From NCBI RefSeq assembly GCF_020360975.1, contig NW_025408674.1:2542001-2606000 (forward strand): a stretch of 64,000 bases of DNA. Reading direction: 5' to 3'. Made by a program: the position numbers and the translations under genes. This stretch comes from Hirsutella rhossiliensis. Lineage: Eukaryota; Ascomycota; Sordariomycetes; Hypocreales; Ophiocordycipitaceae. Within the stretch, counting starts at the first letter, position 1. Every line of letters begins with the position of its first letter. Below the pieces are notes generated by a model. It saw only the letters and a program-made list of their open reading frames with translations. It was not told where the DNA came from and did not search any database. Positions 22,180 through 32,204 of the stretch are shown here, piece after piece.

Positions 22180-24454
22180 ATGGCAGACCTCAACTCCTGG
22201 GAGGATGACCCGGCTGCTCAGGACGAGGGCCTCTCGAAACAGGCCGAGCAGCAACTAAATGTGAATTCACAAAATCCCGCCCAGGGTGCCTTCCGGCCGA
22301 ACGTCGCTTCGTTCCAGCCTACAGCCCAGACTTTCCAGCCGGGCCAAGGCTACGGTGCAGGCTTCGTGCCTCAGTACCAGCAGCAGCAATATTATCAGCA
22401 AGGCTACTACCCTCAGTATGGCCAGCAACAGGGCTTCAACCAGTTCAACAGCCAAGGATACGGTGGTGGCTTCAGCCAAGGCTACAACCAAGGATATGGT
22501 CAGTCCGTGTCCGCCCATGCGTCCCTCCATGAGTCAAGCTTACCAAAATACTCAGGCGGTGGGTTTCCCCAGTACGGCCAGCAGCCCGGTCAGCAAGCCC
22601 CGCAATCCCAACAACCCGCGGCTGCCCAAGCACCGCCAGCTGCGCCGAAGCAACCGGCTGCCGACGCCGCCGCTCCCGCATCCGCCCCTGCGCCGAAGCC
22701 GGTATTGTCGAAAGAAGGCGGCACAAAGGTTCTCAGCATCGGCGGCGATACGTCTGCGCCTAAGCCAAAGGCAAAAATCTTGTCGATCGGGGGATCCGCC
22801 GCTTCTGCCAAGGAAGAGGCCAAGGCAGAGAGCAAGGCTGAGCCATCCAACACGCCCGAGGCTGGGAAAAAGGCCACAGCAGCCAAGGCCATCGAGAAGA
22901 CCGGAGAAAAAGCAGGCAAGGCCGCGGCAGGCGCTTCCAAGGCATCGGGCAAGGTTTCGCCAACTCCCTCTTCCGGCCGCTCGAGCCCCTCTGGGCCTGG
23001 CGAAAAGAAGGTGCAGCGTGATGCCGATGCAGTCACCAAGGAGCAGGCCGCCGATGTGGACCAAGATACCCTCAAGGAAATCTATGGCAAGGAACACGTC
23101 AACATTATTTTCATCGGTCACGTCGACGCCGGCAAATCGACCTTGGGCGGATCTATCCTCTGGACTACCGGCATGGTTGATGAGAGAACAATGGAAAAGT
23201 ACAAGAAGGAGGCAAAGGACATGGGCCGCGAATCCTGGTATCTGTCCTGGGTCATGGACCTGACAAAAGAAGAGCGGTCCAAGGGCAAGACCGTCGAGGT
23301 CGGTAGGGGCTTTTTCGAGACGGAGAAGCGCAGGTACAGCATTCTTGACGCCCCTGGGCACAAGACCTACGTCCCAAGCATGATTGGAGGCGCTTCGCAG
23401 GCTGACGTCGGCATCTTGGTCATCTCGGCTCGCAAGGGCGAGTACGAGACGGGATTTGAACGAGGAGGGCAGACTCGTGAGCACGCCATGCTCGCCAAGA
23501 CGCAGGGCGTCAACAAGCTCGTCGTGGTCATCAACAAGATGGACGATCCCACCGTCGAGTGGTCCCAGGAGCGTTACCAAGAATGCACCACCAAGCTGTC
23601 GCAGTTCTTGAAGGGAACCGGTTACAACCTGAAGACGGACGTTTTCTTCATGCCAGTCGCGGCCCAGCAGTCCCAAAACATCAAAGAACGAATCCCCAAA
23701 GACTTGGCGCCCTGGTGGGACGGCCCGTCGCTTCTCGAGTACCTCGATAACATGAAGGCCCTGGAGCGCAAGGTCAACGCCCCCTTCATGATGCCCATCA
23801 ACGCCAAGTACCGCGACATGGGCACAATGGTAGACGGCAAGGTCGAGGCTGGCGTTGTGAAGAAGGGCATGAGTCTGGTGATGATGCCCCGGAAGCAGCC
23901 GGTTGAAGCGGCCGCCATCTACGGCGAGCAGGAGGAGGAGGTTCCCATCATCCAGTGCGGCGATCAGGTCCGGATGCGACTCAAGGGCATCGAAGAAGAG
24001 GACATTCTGCCTGGCTTCGTGCTGTGCTCTCCGAAGAGACTGGTGCACTGTGTTGCCGAGTTTGAGGCCCAGATCCGCATCCTGGAGCTCAAGAGCATCC
24101 TGACATCCGGCTTCAACTGCGTGTTGCACGTGCACTCAGCCATTGAAGAGGTAACATTTGCGGCACTTCTGCACAAGCTGCAGAAGGGAACCAACCGGAA
24201 GAGCAAGATGCCGCCTACGCACGCAAAGAAGGGAGACAGCGTCATTGCACGGATGCAGGTGATTGGCGGAGCCGGTTCCGTGTGTGTCGAGAAGTTTGAA
24301 GACTACCCTCAGATGGGTCGGTTTACTCTGCGAGACCAGGTACGTCTAGTATGAACCTGTAGAGGGACCATGGTGTGTGATGCTAACTCTTGCATAGGGA
24401 CAAACGATTGCCATTGGTAAGATCACGAAGCTCATCACCGAGGACAGCAATTGA
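22180..24454 (+). CDS. SUP35: Translation termination factor eRF3
   Basis: Coding exons 22180-24339 and 24398-24454. The terminal exon supplies GQTIAIGKITKLITEDSN, the canonical eRF3 C-terminus that the unspliced frame lacks. Full reading is 738 residues. Residues 1-160 form a Q/N/G/Y-rich domain (QYQQQQYYQQGYYPQYGQQQ) like the yeast prion domain, then a charged Lys/Ala/Glu M region. The GTPase has GHVDAGKS at 313-320, DAPGH at 390-394 and NKMD at 452-455, followed by two beta-barrels. eRF3 binds eRF1 and GTP to drive peptide release at stop codons. A candidate 57-nt in-frame intron at 22499-22555 (GTCAGT...CTCAG) has no stop, so spliced and unspliced products both stay in frame (719 or 738 residues). 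Confidence 0.96.
22499..22555 (+). other. Candidate stop-free 3n intron in SUP35
   Basis: GTCAGT at the 5' end, GCTTACC as a possible branch site and CTCAG at the 3' end bound 57 nt. Removal joins GGATATG to GCGGTGG and keeps Gly-rich sequence (GYGGGFPQYG). The encoded insert (QSVSAHASLHESSLPKYSG) lacks the Q/G/Y repeat character on both sides, which supports an intron. Confidence 0.65.
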
Positions 24455-24932
24455 AGAGGAGCGAAAATATCCTGCTGGGCGGGGGAGGGGGCTGTTTTCT
24501 TGGATCGGAGGGACAGGTCGTAGTCCATGGGCTTGTGGGAAGTGAGAAGGAGGAAGGATATGAGAGCCGGGCCGGCTGGGGCTCTCGACCTGCGGCGGAT
24601 GAGATGCAGACGTGAAAACGAATGGATGAAAAGGCGGAAGGAATGTTCTCACTGGTAGCATGACCCCAAGAAGGCGGCAAAGAATACAAAGAGTTGCTCT
24701 CTGGATGCAAGAAAGCAGAAACACGGGAGCATGTGAATGGGTATCAAATGGATGAGGAAGTTGGCATTGCATTCTGAATTGAAGCGTAAGTCAAGCCGGT
24801 CTCATGGGGCGCCGATTTCGAGCCACGATCGTGGCCCGCCAATCCGGTCAACAGGAACAGCTTCGTTAACCCAAATGAAGTGCCATTTTATCCCAGGCGG
24901 CGAGCGATACAAAGAGGGTAAATTACAGAGGA
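24455..24932. other. Spacer between convergent SUP35 and kinase gene
   Basis: Probably two 3' UTRs. The exact boundary depends on whether the kinase transcript includes the exon at 24933-25267. Confidence 0.4.
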
Positions 24933-25267
24933 TCAGTAGACCACTACCACTCTTGCGGAGACGCCAACCTTATTAAGCCGCGACCGGTCTCCGGTTGGTT
25001 CTGCTTCCATCTTATCCCACCGTCTTGCCATACGCCCCCACTCGGCCGGCTCGAACGACTCATGCTCTGGGTCTAGCGAAAGCTCTTCCTGTGAGGGCAT
25101 CGCGACCATGGTGTCCCCTTGTGTGAGATCGATCGGCTGGTGTTGCAACCCGTCAGCCCCGGCAGGCTCGTCAGGCTGCGGGGGGTCTCCAGAAGCCGCG
25201 CCAACGCTGGCGTTGAGTGCCGGCGGCGCTGTCGATGGCGGCGGCGTTGATGTGAAATTCTACCCTT
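24933..25267 (-). other. Probable extra 3' exon of the FHA kinase, or a small separate gene
   Basis: On the minus strand a TAG acceptor at about 25268 opens a frame that runs to a stop at 24933. It reads as protein: TSTPPPSTAPPALNAS, then LQHQPIDLTQGDTMV, then ESFEPAEWGRMARRWDKMEA. It lies 80 bp beyond the kinase stop at 25346. A phase-0 donor inside the last kinase codons (GCA|GTGGCT) could splice the stop away and add this tail. The donor is weak, so a separate gene or a shifted 3' end cannot be excluded. Confidence 0.45.
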
Positions 25268-25345
25268 GCTACCCCAAGGAGGGCGCGCGGTAGGCGCAGG
25301 TGGGTGCGGGGAGATGGGGACCGCATGGGCTGATAATACTCATGC

Positions 25346-27549
25346 CTATTCCCCCTGTTGCTCGGCATCCTGAGCCACTGCTTGCAGAAGCAATGCTGCT
25401 GTCACCATTTCTCCGTCAGCACATAGCTCTTGCGTAGGGACCTCTTCGCCGCCTTCCGGGATAGGATCCGCGTCCGTGAAACGTTGCGGAGTGCTGGGCC
25501 CTCGATCGGTCTCCCCATCTGCCCTTGGCTGGTTCGAATCGTGAGTGGATTGGCTTGACCAACCGCTCGGCAGCTCTTCCAACGCCAGTGATGATCCGAC
25601 GTAAAGGGAATTAAGAGGATTCTGCGAGTAGTCCCTCAGAAAGTGTTTCAACTCCGCCGGCGGGCTGGAAGCGGACACGCGCTGATGGTTGTTGTGGATT
25701 TCTCGGCGCTTGGTGCGGCGCCCTGCCGACGACGCCGACGACGACGGATGCGAGGACCTTTTCGCAGCCATCCTCTTTTGACCCGTCTTCGATGCCGATG
25801 GAAGAGCCGGGACAGGCGGGGCGCCTGACCTGATGTATCTGGCGGTGTCGATCGAGACGTTGGAAAGGTTGTCGTCAGAAGAACGTGGCTGCTGGAGCAC
25901 CGTTCGTTGGTTGCCAGCCACATGGTTATCTGGAGAGAAAAATGTCGTCTGCCCCTCTTCGTCACTGTACGCAGCCGGCGTCGGCGTCCGACAGCCATCC
26001 TCGGTTGCCCTAGGCAGCAACATGGCCTGATCGTAGCAATCCATGGCCGACCACCTAGACTCTGGCGACATGACCACTATGGCGCCCAGAAGGAATTGCC
26101 TCAGTTTGTCGGGCCTTTTCCTCTGCTCCCTGTCCTTTTCGAATATCTCAACAACTTTCCTACACCAAGTCTCCCCACCGCCCTGATAGCTTGATTTGTA
26201 TTGCGGAAGGTCGCACATCAGCTCATATATCACCACGCCGAGAGACCAGACATCAACAACCGGGGTATAACTCATCCTCTCCCTGCCCCCAGAGTTCATA
26301 TACTGGTACCTCAAGTAAATCTCAGGCGCAGTATACTCCACAGTGCCGCAGATCGACGTTAAGTCGTGACTCTCCCTTGACAGTCCAAAGTCGCCAAACT
26401 TGATGGAGATGTCGCCCGCCAACCGATGTTGGACGAGGATATTGCCCGGCTTAATGTCGCGGTGCACGACTGGCGGCTCCTGGCCGTGTAGGTATGTCAG
26501 GGCTGACAAGCACTGACAGAGAATCGATAGAGATTCATTTTCCGATATGTTCTCTTGGCCATCTAAAGATCCGCCCGGCATGTATTCCAAGTATAGCTTC
26601 GGGTGTGGCGCAAGGGAGTGCCCAAAAAGCTCTACGATATGGTCCTGCTAGGTTGTCAGCACGATGTAATTGAGTATCGACAGACAGGTCGCATACGAAC
26701 ATGTGAAATTTGACCCATAATGCGCGCCTCCTTTACCCATGCACTAACGTCGAACTTTCGCCTCTGAATAGCCTTGGCTGTAGGTTCCTTCAGAGCGTAC
26801 TCGCTACCGTCGCTGACGTTCCAGAAATGGGTCACGACGCCGAAACCCCCTTCACCAAGCCATTTCCGCAGGTGAATTGGCTCCGAGGCCGGGGTATGGG
26901 CTCCGGTAGGTCGCTTGGTTGTACGATCTGGGAAGTTGAGATCGTCCAAAAGATCTTCCGCGGTTGCTACGCCGCGAGAGAAGCAATCAACCTTGTCGAT
27001 GTATGCCTGAGACTCTATGTCCTGTTGAGCGACGACGATCTGGAACGAGACGGTCTTATGCACCGTAATAATGATGCTTGTACTCTGAGAGGGTATATCG
27101 GCACCGCTGATGATCCATTGGAAATTGCTTCGTAGGCCGCCTCCTTGATCATCGTACGTGACCTCTGTTCCTGCCAAGGAGCCCCAGTCCCTGATGATGA
27201 GGCGTTTGGCGTCGTCGAACGTAATGGTGAAGTGATGGTAGCTAATGCCCTGCAGATCAGGCAGAGTCACATCGCAATCTGGTCCGCAACCGAAGACGAT
27301 TCCCCGGGAAGTTCGCGGAATGTCGCTAAACCTCGGCTCCAGGCGTGCCATGTAATGATACGTTGGGGCGTTCGACTGCCCTGGTGGCTCTGGTGGCTCT
27401 GTCGATTCTCGTTCGCGGCGGCTGTATTGAACCGCTGGAGACAGAAGTCGGGGGGCAACATAGCGTGAGCTCGCCTCGGTTGCCTTTGATGTTCTCTGAT
27501 GAACGTCTGTACGGGGATACACGCAAGCAATGAGGTCTGCGTCTCGCAT
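25346..27549 (-). CDS. FHA-domain serine/threonine protein kinase
   Basis: Exons 27549-26701 and 26644-25346 (56-nt intron with a GTTCGT donor) give 715 residues. An FHA phosphothreonine-binding domain lies at about 80-170 (GIVFGCGPDCDVTL, then GISYHHFTI). The kinase domain follows: glycine loop GEGGFGVV at 232-239, lysine in YALKE (K254), helix-C glutamate in KEARIMGQ, HRDIKPGN at 344-351, DFG at 368-370 and CGTVEYTAPE. All catalytic residues are present, so it should be active. The tail is Ser/Arg-rich and low in order. One N-terminal FHA before the kinase resembles Chk2/Rad53-type kinases, but the sequence is divergent and I would not name it as the checkpoint kinase. The frame is open upstream through a minisatellite to an ATG at 27879; the ATG at 27549 is preferred because the upstream sequence is repeat-derived. 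Confidence 0.88.
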
Positions 27550-27565
27550 GATGACGATGATTGAC

Positions 27566-27625
27566 GAGTGATGATGAAGATGAGTGAGTGATGATGAAGA
27601 TGAGTGAGTGACGATGAAGATGAGT
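27566..27625. repeat. 20-bp minisatellite (3 copies plus decayed fourth)
   Basis: Three tandem copies of GAGTGATGATGAAGATGAGT (third has one change), followed by a degenerate copy to about 27650. They sit 17 bp upstream of the preferred kinase start codon. The 20-bp unit is not a multiple of three, so copy-number change would shift the frame of any longer N-terminus. Confidence 0.9.
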
Positions 27626-27649
27626 GAGTGATGAAGAGAGTGATGGTGA

Positions 27650-28751
27650 AGAGCTGGTTTGTGCATGAAAGAGGTGCCAAAGGGAGACGAGGGACACTGC
27701 GCCGCCATATTCAACGGGGACCCGTCGGCAGGCTCAGGATATATACCGCACCAATGGAGGCATCTGTTGGAGGCATCTGTTGGAGCCTTGGACGTTTGCA
27801 TGGTCAAGCGGTTGTTGCTTTCCCCGGGACCAAGTTGATGAGTCCTCCTTCTCGGAAGCAAGGTAACGATCATGTCCATTCAATCACGACCAGGCAGCCA
27901 AGCGCGTAAGGGCTTATTCTAATCGGTTCACGCATGGTACATTCATGACAACCAAGTTTCACTGCAGTTTGAATGTATCGATATGAGGTGCAACTACACA
28001 GGCAGCTGCCCGCCAACTGTAGTGCAGTTGCAGATACAGTCCCGAATACGACGAGCACCGTCTACTCCGTACGGACTACGGACTAAGTTACGGAGGAAGT
28101 AATTATAGCTCGGCGCCCGGTGAGGTGGCGCCTACGCGCCATAGGTGGGGGCCCCCCCTTTGCGGAGGCAGCGTGCCGTGCCGAAGCGGGGACGAGGCTG
28201 GCGTCAAGGTGACAGCGCCCAGGCACATGTCACAGTAATTAATTACCTGACTGTACATGCTGTGATGTACATGCTGTGATGTACATGCTGTGATACAGGG
28301 CTCGGAAGCATGAGTCATGTTTTCGTGTTTTTCGTCCCCGTGCAACAGAGGAGTGTCCGGTCCCGAGGACGGCCAGGGCGAGCGAGACCAGGGTGGTATG
28401 GAAACCTAAGCGATTGGTTGACTAGCTGCTTGCGCCGCTTAGCGGAAAGTGCCCCGACACAAAGGATACTTATGACCGAATGCAGGCTACATAGAACAAA
28501 GGGGCATCTACCGGTACTTAGATAGGTACCTATGTCCCTGAGCTAGGTACTACTCATACTAGGTGCAACTAACTACTCTAGTGCTATGATGGGGCATGTA
28601 TCTGCAACGTCTTCTGTCATCCTAGTGGGCTGTACTGTACTGTACCTCGTCGTCTGAGGATTGAAAGATAAGCAGGCCATTCTTCCTGTTTGCGCAGCCA
28701 TCACTCTGGTCCCGCATCCTCCGCCTGTTTCTTTCTCTGCTCAACTGCGCC
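27650..28751. promoter_or_regulatory. Divergent promoter region, FHA kinase / orphan gene
   Basis: No gene is supported. It includes a run of C at 28150-28157, a triple 14-bp repeat at 28252-28293 and GGTACCTA palindromes near 28514-28560. Short frames here look random. Confidence 0.5.
28252..28293. repeat. Three perfect 14-bp tandem repeats
   Basis: TGTACATGCTGTGA occurs three times head to tail at 28252, 28266 and 28280 in the spacer upstream of the orphan gene. Each unit includes the palindrome TGTACA. Confidence 0.95.
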
Positions 28752-30691
28752 ATGGCCTCCCCAGAGCCGACCTTGTCTGTCGACCATCTCTTTGCCCTGA
28801 GCGATGCAGAGCTCGCCGACTTCATGAAGAAGAACCGACCTCCCGACGGCGGTTATGAGCTTCCCGTTGACGGCTGGGATAAGCTGTCAAGAGATGAACG
28901 ACAAAAACTGGCAGAGAGGCTGAAGTGCGCCACCTCGCTGTCTATGTCGCTTTTACTTGCTTACGATCGTCTAGGGCCCAAGAACGAGCCCTGGCCCAGA
29001 GCCCTACAGCTTGTTCGCGCCCCCTCGATCTCAACGAGCTCGAAGCACGCCTACGCGACGTATCCGATGGCAATCGCACCTCTTTGCCATCTCCATCGCG
29101 GACCGCCGAGAGACTTGGATCTATGACTCCCGGCACCATGCGAGAACGCTGGGCCAGAGACGGCGAGACGGAGGCTTATCATGACCTCGTCAACGATGGT
29201 GGCCGCCCGTTATACCCCATAGACCTTCTGGACCAGGTGTTGAAGAACTCAGGGGAGCATGGCGAAATGCTGCGACCTTGGCAGAATCCTAGTGACCCGA
29301 AGTCATGGAGTTTATTCGAGAGGCAGCTGCAGAGATGGCAGGATTTCCGGAAATGGCAAATCGATAACCGAGATCTTGAAGACGACGATGGCGGTTTTCC
29401 GGCATACGTCGAGCGGATCAAGCGCGTGGACGAAAGGGATGGGGATTACAGGCGGCTAGCAGAGGTTGAAGCTGACCCCTTATGCCTTAAGTCGGGATGG
29501 GATCGTCTTCAAGCAGAACGGCAACGACAGCGATACTTCTGCCGAGAGCATGGCTGTAAAGGCTTCCCCGATTACGTCGAGGCGGTAAGGCGTCGCCTGG
29601 CGCGACACGAATTCACCCGACCGTTCCAGCTGAGGGAGGACCCCAAGCAACAGGACAAACTGACAACCTGGATCGAATACCTCAACTTCGAGTACTGGTG
29701 GTTCGACCGGTACACTAAATCTGCCGAGCGCCTGAAGCCAGATCACGACAAGGCCTGGCAGGAGCTTGTGGACTTCAATGTGTTGAGGCCTCACGAGACC
29801 GAGGAATCCGTACGGACTCTGGCGTCCGCGATGAAGGCCCAGGCAGAAGATGACCGGGCCAAGAAGGCTGTGCAGCAGGCAATGTCAGAGGCTAAAAAGG
29901 TCTACACGTTAACCCAGCAGGACCCAAAGCGCTTAGATATTCCCAAAGCCAAGCGTATATCAATGATGAAAGCTGCTACGGTTAAACTAAATGCGGCAAA
30001 AGCTCGGCGGGAATCAGTCAAGAGACGCAACGACCGCGTCACAGCTTTTGTTCGGGCGACATTCGACTACGTGGGTGCAAAAAAGGACGCAGCCCGCCAC
30101 AGCATCCTCCTGCCATGGGTCCTGGAGCAAGTTCCTTTGATCGAGACCGAGGTGATCCAGTCCGAAACGCACAAGGCAAGTCCTAGTGGGAACAGGAGGA
30201 CGAAAAGGAGCTTCACCTCCGAGGAGGATCATGCAAGGAAGCGACGCTGTAAGAGGCAGAAGCTCGAACATCAGAAGCCAGGCTCGCTTTCAGGCAGCAG
30301 CACAACCGCCCTGGCAGGAGCCGGAGAGACGCGTACGGAACGTCAGTTTGGTGTTCACCAAACCGAAGCACAGGGCTCACAGACGCAACTGCTTGCACCC
30401 GAACGTGCGGATCGGTCCGTAGATGCGTCTCGGACCATGCCTCAAGGAACTCGTCGCAGCGCACGTATTGCGGCGCGCCGCAATGCTCCTGGAATGGCTC
30501 TTGCTCCCCAAAGTCGTCGTCCAGGATTGAGACCAAGGACACCCGCGAAACCTCGACAACCGCCAAGGTCTCTGGATGACACGAAAGCAACAGCGACAGA
30601 GAGAAGACCCAAGAGCAACGGTCGATCGGGCACGTCCAAGCCCAATGGGGTGTCCAGGAAGGATCAGCGTCCCCGGCCAAGGCGTTGTTGA
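28752..30691 (+). CDS. Fungal protein of unknown function, helical, basic tail
   Basis: Exons 28752-28924 and 28975-30691 joined across a 50-nt GTGCGC...GTCTAG intron give 629 residues. The frame changes at the intron and stays protein-like on both sides (QKLAERLK|AQERALAQS), which supports the model. The N-terminus (LSVDHLFALSDAELADFMKK, then GYELPVDGWDKLSRDERQ) is followed by charged helices, an aromatic motif DKLTTWIEYLNFEYWWFDRY near the middle, Ala/Lys-rich coiled-coil-like segments and a Lys/Arg/Pro-rich tail with RRSARIAARR. I do not recognise a functional domain. I believe related proteins form multi-copy families in Hypocreales, but cannot verify that here. The tail suggests nuclear or nucleic-acid contact; this is inference. 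Confidence 0.75.
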
Positions 30692-30693
30692 TG

Positions 30694-31182
30694 GAATACA
30701 CCTACCTCGTTGCAGGGGGCTTGGGAAGCTTGAGAAAGTCCATCACGACGTGTGCTATCCAAACTGCCCCAAACCCCACCGCCGGTGCCATGCAAATGTG
30801 CATGGTGTTGAAGGCATGTCATCCTGATTCCGTTCCATGACAGTGTCGCTCGTGAGATCAGCCTCTAACAGCAAGCGGTGTCACTGTCCAGAACGTATTT
30901 TCTCCCAGATAAGCTACGACGATTGCGACTAAGTTCTGTCTCCCCGGGTCAGAGGAACTTGAGAATTTACATACTGCTCTCCTCGACGCTGGCCTGGATT
31001 TCCTCATCGTTCTTCGCTCCTCAGCTAGCTACGCCGACCAGGCAAACTATGCTTCAACAGGTGCATTTCAAGGCTCGTTCGAGCAGTACCGTCATGGACT
31101 CGGCCGGTCTTGCTCCGCCATCGACCTCAGCGTCGTCGAGGAAATCGACCATGTGGCTTGGGCTTTTAATCCCACTATGTAG
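30694..31182 (+). pseudogene. Degraded polyketide synthase ketoreductase fragment
   Basis: Frames here spell pieces of a type I PKS ketoreductase in order. TYLVAGGLGSLRKSITTC at 30700-30753 matches the NADP-binding GGLGGLG motif. AIQTAPNPTAGAMQMCMVLK follows at 30754-30813. Next come RIFSQISYDD at 30894-30923, then NLHTALLDAGLDFLIVLRSS and YADQANYASTGAFQGSFEQY, then CSAIDLSVVEEIDHVAW and NPTM near 31179. Between them lie two stops, one frameshift and a deletion of most of the early KR core. An 80-bp gap with a CTCTAAC branch-like site and CCAG end may be an old intron. It starts three bases after the stop of the orphan gene. No other PKS domain is nearby. Non-functional. Confidence 0.8.
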
Positions 31183-32204
31183 CCCGGATAAACTTACACG
31201 GCGCTGGAACGGAACATCAGGACGCTCTGGAGATAGGTCTCGACCGATCTGGCCCAGCAAACTCGAGCCTTGATGCGGCGCTTCGATGGCGCCCAGTCGT
31301 TACGGCCGAGATTAGTCAAGGCCATCGTTGGCGGGAGACTTGGTTGGGGAGAGCAGCGTACAGTACAGTACCCGGGGCTCGGGGCTCAAGCCGGATGCGG
31401 CCCCACCACCGCGGCCCCGCACGCCCCGATCAGCGAGGCCACCCAGATACAGTGCAGTGTATGTACGGAGTTACAGTACGCAACTGATCAGGGCGGGTGA
31501 GAAAAGCGCGCGTGTGGATGCCGGCCATCCATGGGCGACCAGGGCCAGGACAGGATCCGCGCAGGACGCTACTGCACTGTCCATGGGCCGCCGTTGCCGC
31601 CGGGGCCCGTCCCGGGGCTTTGGCCGCGGATTGGACGCAGACGACAGCCGACGACGAGGAGCTGATCCGTCGCCCATGGTTCGGGGTGCGTGCCTGTACT
31701 GTGTGAACACCGGCATATGCATGTGTCAGGGTGATGCAGCGGATTGTACAGTACAGTACGGAGGATTCTTCACATGCATGCAAAAGGTCGGCGGGGAGCT
31801 GAAGAGAATAAAAAGAGAAAATGCAAGTTTTGCTTGTACGCCCAGCGTCTTCAACAGAGACGGTTGGACAGTCATCCAGAATTGTGATTATAGACTCAGT
31901 TGACAAGATCAAGACACGACGCTGATCCAAGAACCCCCAACCCCCCGAACCCCCTTCCTTCATTGTTATTTGTACATCCGTAAAGACGTGACAGTTGCCT
32001 CCCAAAAAAAGCAGGAATACGCCGGGCTCGTCATGATGGAACCGCCCAACCCAAAAATACACGTCCGAGTTTTTCAATCGCGCCCGCCCCCATCGCCGAT
32101 ATTCGCCGCGGTATCTCTCAAGTGCATCATTCGCCCATCACCTTGTACATATAGACATGCTCCGTGCGGAGGACGCCTCTCGTTGCTTTCCTTGTCCCTA
32201 TCCG
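31183..32204. other. Spacer downstream of the PKS relic
   Basis: Frames on both strands lack domain signals. The segment holds repeated GTACAGTAC palindromes (around 31358 and 31748) and, at its right end, the 3' UTR of the rhodopsin-like gene. Confidence 0.5.

Noticed and set aside
22552..24135. 527-codon open frame antisense to SUP35
   Set aside because: It mirrors the codon bias of SUP35, shows no domain, and the sense frame is unmistakable eRF3.
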